Source: an uncultured Bacteroidota bacterium | GTDB lineage: Bacteria; Bacteroidota; Bacteroidia; Flavobacteriales_F; PHOS-HE28 | Direction of reading: 5' to 3' | Length of the DNA: 64,000 bases | Assembly: GCA_902826215.1 (NCBI GenBank) | Contig: CADEDY010000020.1 | Coordinates: 1-64,000 of the forward strand | Shown here: positions 1 to 8,683 of the stretch, piece after piece | Position numbering within the stretch: the stretch's first letter is position 1 | Layout: each line of letters begins with the position of its first letter | Notes under the pieces: model-generated | What the model was told of the DNA's origin: nothing | Seen by the model: only the letters and a program-made list of their open reading frames with translations | The model's database searches: none | Program-made: the position numbers and the translations under genes

Positions 1-1143
1 ACGTTATCACCGGAGTTCGGCATGATCTCCACGATACCGCGCGGATTCGTCACGGGTGTCTTCCTGGCTTCCATGGCTGTGCTTCCGTTGTTCTCCCGGC
101 GGGGCATTTTCCTTTTCCTATCTCCCTTCTTCGCTATTCTGGCGCTCTTCGCGAACCCGAATGCTGCACTTGTTCTGGTGCCTGCGGCGATCCTGATCCT
201 GCTGAAGTATCCTTCCGAACGAAGGCTTTACCTGCTGGGCATTGCAGGTGCATTGCCTGCAGCGGCGCTGTCCTATTGGGGGCATCATTTCTATGATCTG
301 CATCCCGCTTACGTGGTGCATAGGATCGGGGATCTGAGCTTCGACCTTTCTACGATCCGTTCGGCGGACATCAAGTACTTGGACCACCTGAGCCCTGTGG
401 TTTGGGGCAAGGGCGTGGTCGTCCTCTTTTTCCTCTTGACGCTGGTTGTTGTTCTTGCGTGGCGCAAGCAATGGAAGCACGCGTTCGCTTTGGCAATGGG
501 AGTGGTTCTTCTCGTGGCCTCGTTCGGTGTGAGCAAGGTGCATGATGGTACCTCGAGTGTTTACTATCCGTGGGCCAGGATGTTCCTTGCCATCCCCTTC
601 CTGCTCGCTCTTTTCATGGCCCAGTTGAGGGTGCGGCCCCTGAGCTGGGTGATCCACCTTCTGCCTATCGTTGCCGCAGGTTTCTTCGGCTTCAAGTGCT
701 TCGCTCAAGCGGATGCGGTGGCGCGTCAGATCGACCATCCGGAGCAGAGTTACATCGAAGTGGCGCAGGTCGAAGACCTCGAGCGACATTGCTTGGTCTT
801 GGACCGACTTGCACGCGAGAATAAAGCCGATCTCCTGGTAGTGAGTTGGGGCGCTCTGAAGCACCTTACCAGCTACGGCTGTCCGTGCCTTTACCCTGCG
901 TTCCCAACGACCTTCGAGCCAGCGCTGGATAGGCGGACGTGGTTGTTGCGTTCCGTAGCTGGGGAAGTGGCACCCAATGTGCTTTTCACTGGTTACGCCG
1001 AGAGCGACTTCGCCGGACCGCACGATCCGGTCATTCACGCGACCAAGGTGTCGGAGGAGCCATTGATCTTTTTGGTGAAAGGGAATATGCAACGCACGGA
1101 TTCGCTCTTTTCGAATTTGGGTTTTTATCTGCGGCCGTATTGA
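1..1143 (+). CDS. Polytopic membrane protein, 5' end outside the window
   Basis: The reading frame is open from the first base, so the gene begins upstream; the ATG at 22 is only the first internal methionine. About 380 residues are visible. The first 220 or so contain roughly seven hydrophobic segments separated by short charged loops, and the remaining 150 or so residues form a soluble domain with several cysteines, ending at the TGA at 1141-1143. The layout (many membrane helices, then a C-terminal soluble domain) resembles dolichyl-phosphate-mannose-type (GT-C) glycosyltransferases of Bacteroidota, but the catalytic N-terminal loop would lie outside the window, so the function stays open. 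It converges on the YARHG gene. Confidence 0.7.
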   Translation, partial: TLSPEFGMISTIPRGFVTGVFLASMAVLPLFSRRGIFLFLSPFFAILALFANPNAALVLVPAAILILLKYPSERRLYLLGIAGALPAAALSYWGHHFYDLHPAYVVHRIGDLSFDLSTIRSADIKYLDHLSPVVWGKGVVVLFFLLTLVVVLAWRKQWKHAFALAMGVVLLVASFGVSKVHDGTSSVYYPWARMFLAIPFLLALFMAQLRVRPLSWVIHLLPIVAAGFFGFKCFAQADAVARQIDHPEQSYIEVAQVEDLERHCLVLDRLARENKADLLVVSWGALKHLTSYGCPCLYPAFPTTFEPALDRRTWLLRSVAGEVAPNVLFTGYAESDFAGPHDPVIHATKVSEEPLIFLVKGNMQRTDSLFSNLGFYLRPY

Positions 1144-1263
1144 GGGGGAAAACGCTCTTCCTTCATAGCCGCCCGCTGGGAGAACTCGATTTAGTCGATA
1201 GGGGCAAGAGGGCTGGGCGCGGGAGGACCTGGCGGGCGGTGGAATCAATACGGCCTTGTCCGG

Positions 1264-2352
1264 TCACTGCTTTTCGAGTGCCATGATCGCTTCCACGAAG
1301 AGCTTCTCATAACCATCCAATTGCAAGGTGGCTGCCGACATGTTCGGGTCGGGTATGTACCAATTGAACTGCTTGAAGAAGCGCGTGAGCTCGGGGTCTT
1401 TGAAGGGCACGCCGTGCTGGGCGTAGATCGTGTTCCGCATCAGGCGTAGCTCCAATGCGTTCAGCGGTGGGTCGATCAAGGACAAGGCATTGGGATCTGC
1501 ATGGCACAAGGCCAACCACCAATCTTCGCGCATGGCCCCTTGGTGCGAGTAGTAACCGGAGAAGCAAAGGCTGCTCTGGACGTAGAAAGAGATGTTGTCG
1601 TCGGGCACGAGATCCTCTACCGAGATCCGCAACTTTCCGGAGAGGATGCGCACTTGCCGGGATGGGCTGCTATTGCCTGGGTCATCTATTCGCCCCGTAC
1701 CGATCACGATCCAGTCCGCATCGGGTCCGAAGGAGTCATGCACCTCGAAGTTCCGATCCGGACCCATGTCGATATCAACGGTCAGTTCATGGATCTTGTG
1801 GTCTGCCCATTTTGATCCTGTACGCAGGATATAATCGTAACTCTCCTCTAGCATGGACCCACCGCTGGCTGGGAACGTGTAACTGTGTTGCACCGTGTTG
1901 ATACCCGGTTGGAAGGTGATGTCGAAGAGGTAGACATAGACGCCGCCGAGGTCTGGTTCGAAGTGCAACGAAGCGGTATCCTGCAACGGGCAATCTTCGC
2001 ACGTGGTAGCAAAGAGTCGATAGGGTAGCAGCGCGCCTTGATGCATGATGCGGAAATCACCGATCTGATCGGTTCGCGAAATCCAGTTCTCCGGGTTGTC
2101 GCCAGCTGGTGCCTGAAAGCCGACCAACAGCTTCTTCGGGACCGGGTCCGGATTGATGAACTCGAATCGGACATCGACCTGCGCTTCATGATCGCGGCAG
2201 GTGAAAGACAAGTGCTCCTTGGCCAGCACGATGGAAGTTTCCTGGACAGGGTAGATCACACCGCCGTTGGATCGGTAGACACCATCGTTGGCGGAGGTCA
2301 GGTGTGTTGCATGCAGCGATGCACACAGGAGCAGGGCGTGTAGTCGTTTCAT
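1264..2352 (-). CDS. Secreted YARHG-domain protein
   Basis: 362 residues with an N-terminal signal peptide (MKRLHALLLCASLHATHLTSA). The middle is beta-rich and resembles DUF4424-type extracellular domains, with FEFINPDP near residue 65 and a Cys-x2-Cys pair (CEDC) near 118. The last 70 or so residues carry a YARHG signature, with MRNTIYAQHG followed by FKDPELTRFFKQFNWY. YARHG domains are extracellular and of unknown function. The ATG at 2352 directly precedes the signal peptide. It is 9 bp downstream of the PhyH stop on the same strand, so the two may be co-transcribed. I cannot name a substrate. Confidence 0.8.
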   Translation of the reverse strand: MKRLHALLLCASLHATHLTSANDGVYRSNGGVIYPVQETSIVLAKEHLSFTCRDHEAQVDVRFEFINPDPVPKKLLVGFQAPAGDNPENWISRTDQIGDFRIMHQGALLPYRLFATTCEDCPLQDTASLHFEPDLGGVYVYLFDITFQPGINTVQHSYTFPASGGSMLEESYDYILRTGSKWADHKIHELTVDIDMGPDRNFEVHDSFGPDADWIVIGTGRIDDPGNSSPSRQVRILSGKLRISVEDLVPDDNISFYVQSSLCFSGYYSHQGAMREDWWLALCHADPNALSLIDPPLNALELRLMRNTIYAQHGVPFKDPELTRFFKQFNWYIPDPNMSAATLQLDGYEKLFVEAIMALEKQ

Positions 2353-2361
2353 TTGAAACGC

Positions 2362-3339
2362 TCAATGGTCCTCCTCCATCATCGCCGCCCGTTGCGTGAG
2401 CTCGTGGTAGCAGAGCACATCATCGGCGAAGCAGTGGATGACCATGCTCTTTCGACTGGCGTTGGGGGTGGTCATCTTCTTGCCGCCATGCAATAGGTTG
2501 GCGTGCCAGAAGAGGACGTCGCCGGGTTGGGCGAGGAGTTCTTTGTGTTCGAAGCGGCCATCGGCAATGGAGCGGTCGACGGCTTGTTCGTAGCGGAGGT
2601 AGGCATCTTCGCCGATGACGAATCGGTTGCCGCCGTGGTCGTATTGGCCGTTGAGGAGGTAGGGCAGTTTGTGGCTGCCGGGGTGGTAGACGAGGGGGCC
2701 GTTGTCTGGGGTGATGGCTTCGAGGGCGATCCACGCGGCGGTCATGTAGCCGAGGGGATGGGTGGTCATGTGGATGCTGTCGCTGTGCGCGGCCTGCTCG
2801 CTGCCGGTGAGGAAGTTGATGCTCTGGAACACCTGCATCTTCTTGCCGAGGAGGAAGTCCATGACATCGAGGATGCGGCGGTCGTGGACGTATTTGCGGA
2901 GGAGTTCGCTGTGGTGGAAGGCGAACATGATCTTGCGTCCGGTGAAGTTGAAGTCGACGACCTTGTCGCGGATGAGGCGGTCGATCTCGGCATTGATCTC
3001 GGCGACCTCGTTGGGCTGGAAGAGGCCGCGTAGGACCAGGTAGCCGTTGGCCGGCCAAGCGAGGATGGCTTCGCGGGTGGCGGGATCGAAGCGTTGCAGG
3101 CCCGGATGCGTAGGCAGTTTGGCGACACCTTCGGGGGTATCCAACCAAGGGAGTTCGGTGGCCGGTGAGGCGGGGAGATCGATGCTGCTGATGGGCAGGA
3201 GGACGCTGCGCTGGATGCCGTACTTCTTGTACATGCGTCGCGCGTGGGCCAGCTTCTTGAGGTTGAAGACGTTGAGCAGCACGTAGTTCGCCTTGATCTT
3301 CCGCAGGGTGCCGTAGTAGCGGTCGAGGAACTTGCGCAT
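2362..3339 (-). CDS. Phytanoyl-CoA dioxygenase (PhyH) family protein
   Basis: 325 residues starting at the ATG at 3339 (MRKFLDRYYG). A longer in-frame start at 3441 exists but would overlap the next gene and gives an unlikely N-terminus. The PhyH fold of Fe(II)/2-oxoglutarate oxygenases is shown by the metal-binding HSD triad (AAHSDSIHM, near residue 185), a distal His in LLHGG (near 286), and an Arg in NASRKSMVIH that would bind 2-oxoglutarate. The family hydroxylates small hydrophobic or amino-acid-like substrates; the substrate here is unknown. Codon choice in the middle of the gene is very GC-rich, leaving long open frames on the other strand that I take as shadows. Confidence 0.85.
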   Translation of the reverse strand: MRKFLDRYYGTLRKIKANYVLLNVFNLKKLAHARRMYKKYGIQRSVLLPISSIDLPASPATELPWLDTPEGVAKLPTHPGLQRFDPATREAILAWPANGYLVLRGLFQPNEVAEINAEIDRLIRDKVVDFNFTGRKIMFAFHHSELLRKYVHDRRILDVMDFLLGKKMQVFQSINFLTGSEQAAHSDSIHMTTHPLGYMTAAWIALEAITPDNGPLVYHPGSHKLPYLLNGQYDHGGNRFVIGEDAYLRYEQAVDRSIADGRFEHKELLAQPGDVLFWHANLLHGGKKMTTPNASRKSMVIHCFADDVLCYHELTQRAAMMEEDH

Positions 3340-3415
3340 GGTTCGTGAGTGTTCGGCTAAGGTAGGTGGCAGGGGCAGGTTGCGGTTGCCGTTGCCTCCT
3401 GCAATTGCCGCCTGC

Positions 3416-4099
3416 CTACTTGTGCTCCGCTTCCTCTTCAAGCAACTTCCCGATATCCCCGATCAGGCGATCCACGTCTTTGGCGTTGGTGCCGTCGTAG
3501 AAACCGCGGATGCGGCGTTGGGGATCGACGAGGACGAAGTTCTCGGTGTGGACGAAGTCGTCGGGGCCGCCGTCGCCTTCGTCCATGGCGGCGAAGTAGC
3601 TCTTGCGGGCGAGGGCGTAGATCTGCTTACGGTCGCCGGTGAGGAAGCGCCAGCGGTCGGGGTCGGCGTTGTGCAGTTCGGCATAGGCCGCGAGGACCGG
3701 TACGGAATCCATTTCGGGGGTGACGGAGTGGGAGAGGAGGAGGACGCGCGGGTCTGCTTTGTAGGCTTCTTGCACGCGTTCCATCTGGTCGGTCATTTTG
3801 GGGCAGATGGTGGCGCAGGTGGTGAAGAAGAAGTCGGCCACGACGATGCGGTCGCCGACATCGTTGAGGGTGAAGTTGCCGCCGAACTGATCGACGAGGC
3901 GGAAGTCGGCGATGTGGTGTTCGCCCTGCACGCCTTTCAATTCGGGGTCGACCAGGCGCGGGTCGAGTTGGGCGGGGTGGTAGATGGGCAGCGCATCCGA
4001 CGGTCGCATGATGAAGTAGCCCACGACGACGGCGATGCCGACGATGGCGAGGAAGAGGACGGTGCGGAGGAGGATCGAGCGTTCGCGGGTGGAGGACAT
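3416..4099 (-). CDS. SCO1/SenC-family copper chaperone
   Basis: 227 residues. One N-terminal membrane anchor (residues 11-31) is followed by a thioredoxin-like domain outside the membrane. The copper site is visible as CATICP (the CxxxCP motif, near residue 93), and the third ligand is the His in VHTENFVLVD (near 185). Sco proteins deliver copper to the CuA site of cytochrome c oxidase or act as thiol-disulfide reductants. The gene starts one base after the stop of neither neighbour but lies 1 bp from the DUF2490 gene, so the run 5194-3416 probably forms one transcript. No oxidase genes are in the window. Confidence 0.9.
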   Translation of the reverse strand: MSSTRERSILLRTVLFLAIVGIAVVVGYFIMRPSDALPIYHPAQLDPRLVDPELKGVQGEHHIADFRLVDQFGGNFTLNDVGDRIVVADFFFTTCATICPKMTDQMERVQEAYKADPRVLLLSHSVTPEMDSVPVLAAYAELHNADPDRWRFLTGDRKQIYALARKSYFAAMDEGDGGPDDFVHTENFVLVDPQRRIRGFYDGTNAKDVDRLIGDIGKLLEEEAEHK

Positions 4100-4100
4100 G

Positions 4101-4796
4101 CTAGGCTTTGCGCAGGTTCAAGGTGTAGTCCACCGCGAGCATGAAGCGGTAGGTGGGTGCATACACGGCGCGTTCGCGGTCGTGCATGATGCCCAGCCCG
4201 AAGGTATGGCCCTTGGAGGGTGACCACTCGGTGCCGAGCTTGTAGCGCGTGCCGAAGTAGAGGAGGCCTTGGTAGCCGGCCCATTGGAAGAACTCGACGC
4301 TGAACTGCGGATCGAGCTTGAACTTGCGGATGTTGTAGCCTGCGCTGAACTTGTTGCGGAGGATCTCGCGGGCTTCGCCGATGGGGCGGAAGTTGTGCTG
4401 GTAATCAAAACGGTAGCCGAAGTCGAAGCGCTCCCATTTCGTTTGGTACTGCAAGAGGGCACAGGCGCGCTGGCGATCGCCGTTGTCGCTGCGGTAGGCG
4501 TAGCGCACTTCGCTGCCGACGGTGAAGTGGTCGCTCAACTCGTACTTGGCGCCGAGGTCGAGGTAGACCTGCTTGCCGGCGAAGAAGCTATCGGCCGAGC
4601 GGTAGCCCAGCTCGCCGGCGGTCTTGATGCGCTTGACGGTGCTTTTGTCGAGCAGGTCCTTGAGGAAGGATGGCCTGCCGGTGACGCCGACGCTCATCCA
4701 GAATTCCTGACGTAGTTCCGGACGTGCGCGTTCCTGCGCGAGCAGACCCGCTGGCGCGAACAGGACGAACAGCAGAAGCGACCGGACGGCGAGCAT
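4101..4796 (-). CDS. DUF2490-like outer-membrane beta-barrel protein
   Basis: 231 residues. The start is set at the ATG at 4796 (MLAVRSLLLFVLF...LLAQ), because it gives a clean signal peptide and overlaps the upstream stop in a TGATG junction, which suggests translational coupling. The mature part consists of alternating hydrophobic/polar strands rich in Tyr, Phe and Arg (for example WERFDFGYRFDYQHNF), ends in a strand-like tail, and contains FWMSVGVTGRP near the N-terminus. This is typical of the DUF2490 barrel family. Its role is unknown; co-location with a Sco protein and a lipoprotein suggests an envelope unit. Confidence 0.75.
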   Translation of the reverse strand: MLAVRSLLLFVLFAPAGLLAQERARPELRQEFWMSVGVTGRPSFLKDLLDKSTVKRIKTAGELGYRSADSFFAGKQVYLDLGAKYELSDHFTVGSEVRYAYRSDNGDRQRACALLQYQTKWERFDFGYRFDYQHNFRPIGEAREILRNKFSAGYNIRKFKLDPQFSVEFFQWAGYQGLLYFGTRYKLGTEWSPSKGHTFGLGIMHDRERAVYAPTYRFMLAVDYTLNLRKA

Positions 4797-5194
4797 CAGA
4801 AGTTCTCCACCAAGAGGTCGCCGGTCTCCACCACTTCCTTGCGATCGCCGATCTCCACGCGGGCATAGGTGGGCCGGGCACCGCTGGCGCAGGTGTCGCA
4901 CTCCGACATGGTGTAGATGGTGTAGTTGCCCTTGCGCAACCACTTGAAGCGGAAGGTGCCATCGGGTCCGGTGTCCACATTGTCGTCGGGGAAGGTGCCT
5001 TCGGTGGCGTCGCCGTAGATGATGTAGACGTTCTGCTCGGCCAGGGGGTAGGGCACACCGACGGCAACGCCGTTGCTGTTGTACCGTTGCTCGATCACGC
5101 GCCCGCGGATCTCTGCTTTGCCACCTTCGCCAGCATCCTTGCTGCATGCACCGAACAGGGCAACCAAGGGCAGGGCCCAGATCAATCGTTTCAT
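4796..5194 (-). CDS. Small lipoprotein with a carboxypeptidase-regulatory-like fold
   Basis: 132 residues from the ATG at 5194 (a TTG one codon upstream is less likely). The signal peptide ends in the lipobox LFGAC. The rest resembles a beta-sandwich (IRGRVIEQRYNSNG, then GPDGTFRFKWLRKGNYTIYT), the pattern of prealbumin-like or carboxypeptidase-regulatory domains. A CDTCASG stretch near residue 103 holds a Cys-x2-Cys pair. First gene of a tight minus-strand run with the DUF2490 barrel and the Sco protein. The Cys pair next to a copper chaperone is suggestive, but metal binding is not shown. Confidence 0.75.
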   Translation of the reverse strand: MKRLIWALPLVALFGACSKDAGEGGKAEIRGRVIEQRYNSNGVAVGVPYPLAEQNVYIIYGDATEGTFPDDNVDTGPDGTFRFKWLRKGNYTIYTMSECDTCASGARPTYARVEIGDRKEVVETGDLLVENF

Positions 5195-5242
5195 CAACCT
5201 TGCGTTAAGGGATCGTAAAGGTAGCAGCCTGTGCTTAGGCGC

Positions 5243-6997
5243 TCAGGCGTAGATCCACTCGACCTGTTCGGCGTACTTGGCGAGGATCGGTTTGCGGCGC
5301 AGCTTCATGCTCGGGGTGAGCTCGCCGCCGTCGATGGTCCATTCGGCGGGCAGCAGGGCGATGCGCTTGACCTGTTCCCAATGTCCTTTGTCGGCGTTCA
5401 TCTTCTGCACTTCGGCGAAGATGCGGTCGTTGATGCGCTTGTCGTGGATGATCTGCGCGGGGCTCTCGTAGGGAATGCCTTTGAGTTCGCAATAGTCCTT
5501 GAGGAACTTGAAGCTGGGCACGATGAGCGCCGCGGGGAACTTGCGGTTCTCGCCGATCACCATCACCTGTTCGATGAAGCGCGAGGCCTTCAGTTGGTTC
5601 TCGAGCACTTGCGGGGCCACGTACTTGCCGCCGCTGGTCTTGAACATCTCCTTCTTGCGATCGGTGATGCGGAGGAAGCCCTCGTTGGTGATCTCGCCGA
5701 TGTCGCCGGTGTGGAACCAGCCGTCGGGTTCGAGTACCTCACGGGTCATCTCCAGCTCTTTGTAATAGCCCAACATCACGTTCGGCCCTTTCACGAGGAT
5801 CTCGCCATCGGCTGCAATGCGGACCTGCACATCCTGGATCGGCTTGCCCACGCTGCCGAAGCGCAGGCCATCGTTGCGGGCGTCGTTCACGCTGACGACG
5901 GGGCTTGTTTCGGTGAGGCCGTAGCCTTCCATTAGCGGAATACCGGCCGCGTTGAAGATGCGGGCCAAGCGCGGTTGCAGTGCAGCGCTTCCGCTGGCGA
6001 CACAGGTGACCTCACCGCCCAAAGCTTCGCGCCATTTGCTGAAGACGAGTTTCCGCGCCAGTGCCAGTTGCAGGTTGTACCACGCGCTGGTGCCGCTCAC
6101 CTCGTAGCGTTCGCCGAGGTCCAGGGCCCAGAAGAAGAGTTTGCGTTTGACGCCGGTGAGCGCTTCTCCTTTGGCGAGGATGGCATCGTAGATCTTCTCC
6201 AACAAGCGGGGCACGGCGGTGAACACATGCGGCTTGGCTTCCTTGATCCGCGCGCCGAGCTCTTCCAAGCTCTCGTTGAAGCGTACGGACATGCCTGCGC
6301 GTTGGTACAGGTACATGAGCATGCGTTCGTAGATGTGGCACAGGGGCAGGAAGCTGATGGCGCGGGAGCCGCGTTCGACGGGCAGTCGAGGTGCGCTGGC
6401 CTGCACGTTGCTGAGGATGTTGTGGTGGCTCAGCATCACGCCCTTGGGCCGCCCGGTGGTACCGCTGGTGTAGACGATGGTCGCGAGGTCGTCGGGCTTC
6501 ACGGCCTTTTTGTAGGCCTCCAGTTGTGAGCGCCGTTCCTCCCCGATGCCGAGGAGTTCCTTCCAATGCCGGGTGCCGGCGATACTATCGAAGGAGAAGA
6601 GGTGTTGCAGACCGGGCACCTTGGCCTTCGCCTCTTGGCCCTTGGCGAGCACATCGGAGTTGCTCACGAAGAAGACCTTGGTGGTGGAGTGCTCCAGGAT
6701 GTAGGCGTAATCGTCGGCGCTGGTGGTCGGGTAGATGGGGATGACGATGGCGCCGATTCGCAGCACCGCTTGATCCACGAGGGCCCATTCGCACCGGTTG
6801 CCACTCGCCAAGGCCACTTTGTCGCCGGGGCCGATGCCGAGGTCCATCAATCCCAAGGCCAACGCGTCGGCCGTGCGAACGAAATCGGCCGAGCTGTAGC
6901 TGCGCAGGGTCCCCTCTTCCAAGGAAGCCATGCACACATCCATGGGGAACTCGGCCAACTGGAGGTCGGCGATGTCGAAAAGGCGCGTCACCTGCAT
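5243..6997 (-). CDS. fadD: Long-chain fatty acid-CoA ligase (AMP-forming)
   Basis: 584 residues, the usual length of FadD15-like ligases. The ATP-binding P-loop of the ANL superfamily is present as YTSGTTGRPKGVMLSHH (near residue 172). A later motif, GYGLTETSPV (near 360), and the hinge region WFHTGDIGEI...ITDRKKEMFKTSGGKYV (near 435-460, with the conserved aspartate and the lysine-rich A8 loop) follow in order. The enzyme activates fatty acids to acyl-CoA for beta-oxidation or lipid synthesis in the cytoplasm. The gene stands alone; a hairpin at 7030-7054 separates it from the gene upstream. Confidence 0.93.
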   Translation of the reverse strand: MQVTRLFDIADLQLAEFPMDVCMASLEEGTLRSYSSADFVRTADALALGLMDLGIGPGDKVALASGNRCEWALVDQAVLRIGAIVIPIYPTTSADDYAYILEHSTTKVFFVSNSDVLAKGQEAKAKVPGLQHLFSFDSIAGTRHWKELLGIGEERRSQLEAYKKAVKPDDLATIVYTSGTTGRPKGVMLSHHNILSNVQASAPRLPVERGSRAISFLPLCHIYERMLMYLYQRAGMSVRFNESLEELGARIKEAKPHVFTAVPRLLEKIYDAILAKGEALTGVKRKLFFWALDLGERYEVSGTSAWYNLQLALARKLVFSKWREALGGEVTCVASGSAALQPRLARIFNAAGIPLMEGYGLTETSPVVSVNDARNDGLRFGSVGKPIQDVQVRIAADGEILVKGPNVMLGYYKELEMTREVLEPDGWFHTGDIGEITNEGFLRITDRKKEMFKTSGGKYVAPQVLENQLKASRFIEQVMVIGENRKFPAALIVPSFKFLKDYCELKGIPYESPAQIIHDKRINDRIFAEVQKMNADKGHWEQVKRIALLPAEWTIDGGELTPSMKLRRKPILAKYAEQVEWIYA

Positions 6998-7029
6998 GGG
7001 GACAAGATAAAGGGAGGTATTGGAAAATG

Positions 7030-7054
7030 GAACGGCCCCGAAAAGGAGCCGTTC
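7030..7054 (-). terminator. Intrinsic terminator-like hairpin after the 7075-7506 gene
   Basis: A perfect 7-bp stem (GAACGGC / GCCGTTC) with an 11-nt loop, followed on the minus strand by ATTTTCC. It lies between two minus-strand genes and would end the transcript of the upstream secreted protein before fadD. Confidence 0.6.
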
Positions 7055-7074
7055 GCAGGTTGGTCATCCGTGGT

Positions 7075-7506
7075 TCACTCCAGCGTACCGTCGAACTCGA
7101 CCGTGATCACGCGCACTTTGTTCCCTTCCTTGAAAACGAACTTCTCCTTGAAGTGCGACCTGCGTTCCTGGTCCATGTAGTAGATCTTCTCCACGCGCCG
7201 GTTGTCCTTCTTGCCGTCCACACGCAGGTCGATCTCGAAGATGGCGTTCACCGCGCTGCTCTTGACACTGCTTCGCTTCACATTCTGGGTGGACACCTTG
7301 ACGCGGCTTTCGAGGGTAACGTCCTGTCCGGCGAAGATCACTACGCGATCCGAACCTTCGGCCCCCTTGATCATGGCCGAAACGTCCATGCCCTTCTGGA
7401 CCTGGTCCTTTTCGGTGATGGTGGCGTTGGAGATCCGGTAGACGGTTTGCGCATGGATGGAGATGGAGATCGTGGCGATCGCCAAGAGGGTGGTGTAACG
7501 GAGCAT
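7075..7506 (-). CDS. Small secreted protein of unknown function
   Basis: 143 residues from the ATG at 7506 (MLRYTTLLAIATISISIHAQ), which gives a typical signal peptide cleaved after HAQ. The frame extends further upstream, but that part overlaps the divergent gene and looks non-coding. The mature part is Lys/Glu/Val-rich with alternating strands (QDVTLESRVKV, FEIDLRVDGKK, VRVITVEFDG), consistent with a small beta-sandwich or an adhesin-like periplasmic protein. No family recognised. It diverges from the gene at 7574 across a 67-bp spacer that should hold both promoters. Confidence 0.7.
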   Translation of the reverse strand: MLRYTTLLAIATISISIHAQTVYRISNATITEKDQVQKGMDVSAMIKGAEGSDRVVIFAGQDVTLESRVKVSTQNVKRSSVKSSAVNAIFEIDLRVDGKKDNRRVEKIYYMDQERRSHFKEKFVFKEGNKVRVITVEFDGTLE

Positions 7507-7573
7507 GGTTTGGCCTTTTATTTGTGTTACCGCCGACAAGATACGTGCCACACAACCCACAAATACCCACACT
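7507..7573. promoter_or_regulatory. Divergent promoter region
   Basis: A 67-bp spacer between two divergently oriented start codons. On the minus strand TTTG is followed about 16 bases later by TATCTTG, which resembles the Bacteroidota -33 TTTG / -7 TAnnTTTG consensus. The assignment is by eye only. Confidence 0.35.
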
Positions 7574-7966
7574 ATGACGACCAATTTCCGTTCTCTGCTC
7601 CTCGGAGCCGCACTGCCTTTAGCCCTTTTCCTCGGGTACAGCTTCCGCCCCACGCCGGTTGCCGAGTCCTACACCTACCGACAATTCAGCACCATCGAGA
7701 GCGTGGTGCCGGGTGGTCTGGGCCGTTCACGGGTGATCATCAGCGATCAATCGGACCAGGAAGTGGGCAAGGACCTGTTGAACTTCTACAGCATGGTGGG
7801 GATCAACTTCAAGAACGTGGCCAGCAACGACCGCTTGATCGTGGACCAGATCAACGAGTTCAACAACGACGGTTGGGAACTGCACACGGTGACCACTGGC
7901 GTACAGAGCGGTGAGAAAGGCGGCGGGATCTTCATCACCCGCTACCTCTTCCGCAAGCCGGTGTAA
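7574..7966 (+). CDS. Small membrane-anchored or secreted protein, DUF4177-like end
   Basis: 130 residues from the ATG at 7574 (MTTNFRSLLLGAALPLALFLGYSF). The hydrophobic segment at residues 6-22 could be a signal peptide or an anchor. The second half contains DQINEFNNDGWELHTVTTG followed by ITRYLFRK, which resembles the LNExGxxGWELVxV...LxR pattern of DUF4177. That domain has no known function. Longer upstream in-frame starts would cover the divergent promoter region and were not used. A strong hairpin follows at 8027. Confidence 0.7.
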   Translation: MTTNFRSLLLGAALPLALFLGYSFRPTPVAESYTYRQFSTIESVVPGGLGRSRVIISDQSDQEVGKDLLNFYSMVGINFKNVASNDRLIVDQINEFNNDGWELHTVTTGVQSGEKGGGIFITRYLFRKPV

Positions 7967-8026
7967 GCGGATCCTCGTTCCGAGGAGTTATCCGCAATGC
8001 GGTGTTGCCGCTTTGCGCACTGTCAG

Positions 8027-8058
8027 GGAACTGCATCCGGCCCGGGTGCAGTTCCTTT
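8027..8058 (+). terminator. Terminator-like hairpin just before the 8065 start codon
   Basis: GGAACTGCA...TGCAGTTCC plus a CCGG/CCGG extension forms a stem of about 12 bp, followed by TTTGT. It fits an intrinsic terminator for the gene ending at 7966. It also ends only 6 bases before the next start codon, so it could instead affect translation of the downstream gene. Confidence 0.6.
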
Positions 8059-8064
8059 GTAGGG

Positions 8065-8670
8065 ATGCGCCGCACGAAAGCCCCCGATGCCTTAGCGCTC
8101 TTCGACACGCTCGTGTACACCTGCCAGTACCGGTTGGTGGTGGACCCCGCGAGCCATGTGTCGGCGCGGGTGATGGAGTGGCGGCAGGCGTTACGCGAAC
8201 GCATCGGCACCTTCCGCGAGGCGTACCAGATGCCGGGCATTGCGCTCTTGGCCAGCGAGCTGCCGCCCGAATACGAAGGCCCCTTGGCCGATGCCATTGA
8301 ACGCGGCGTGGAAGGGTTCTCACCCTTCGGGATGAGCATCGGCAGCCTGGCCCATACGGACGATAAGAAGACGATCTACTTGGATGTCGGGGAGAAGGGC
8401 ATGGTGGCAGCCCTGCGCCAACGCATCGTGGACCACGTGCGTACGAACCGTCGGATCAAGAAACTGGGCGTGGAGGTGAACGACCGCGCCATGCTCACCA
8501 TCGCCAGCGGACTCAAGGCCGAGCAGTTCAATGCCGCCTGGGCGCTGTTGGCGGTCCAGAATTTCACGGCGCAACAACGGGTGAGCGATGTGGTGCTGAT
8601 CAAGCGCGAACTGGGCGACACCTCGTTGGACGAGCACGTGCGCACGTTCCCGCTGGTGCAAGCGGGTTGA
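8065..8670 (+). CDS. 2H phosphoesterase-like protein lacking both catalytic histidines
   Basis: 201 residues from the ATG at 8065. The fold matches 2'-5' RNA ligase/2H phosphoesterases of Bacteroidota in the order of its segments: a start strand LVYTCQYRLVV, then a position equivalent to PHITL, a central GKKTIYLDV-like strand (DDKKTIYLDVG), a position equivalent to PHMTIA, and a closing QRVSDVVLIKREL. The two HxT/S motifs that define catalysis are not intact: the first reads MPGIALLAS and the second RAMLTIASGL, so both histidines are replaced. The protein is therefore probably a non-catalytic RNA- or nucleotide-binding derivative. Family assignment is by pattern only. Confidence 0.7.
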   Translation: MRRTKAPDALALFDTLVYTCQYRLVVDPASHVSARVMEWRQALRERIGTFREAYQMPGIALLASELPPEYEGPLADAIERGVEGFSPFGMSIGSLAHTDDKKTIYLDVGEKGMVAALRQRIVDHVRTNRRIKKLGVEVNDRAMLTIASGLKAEQFNAAWALLAVQNFTAQQRVSDVVLIKRELGDTSLDEHVRTFPLVQAG

Positions 8671-8683
8671 ACGGCACGAAGGA

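Noticed and set aside
1455-1901. Plus-strand frames inside the YARHG gene
   Set aside because: Arg/Ser/Cys-rich shadow translations without motifs.
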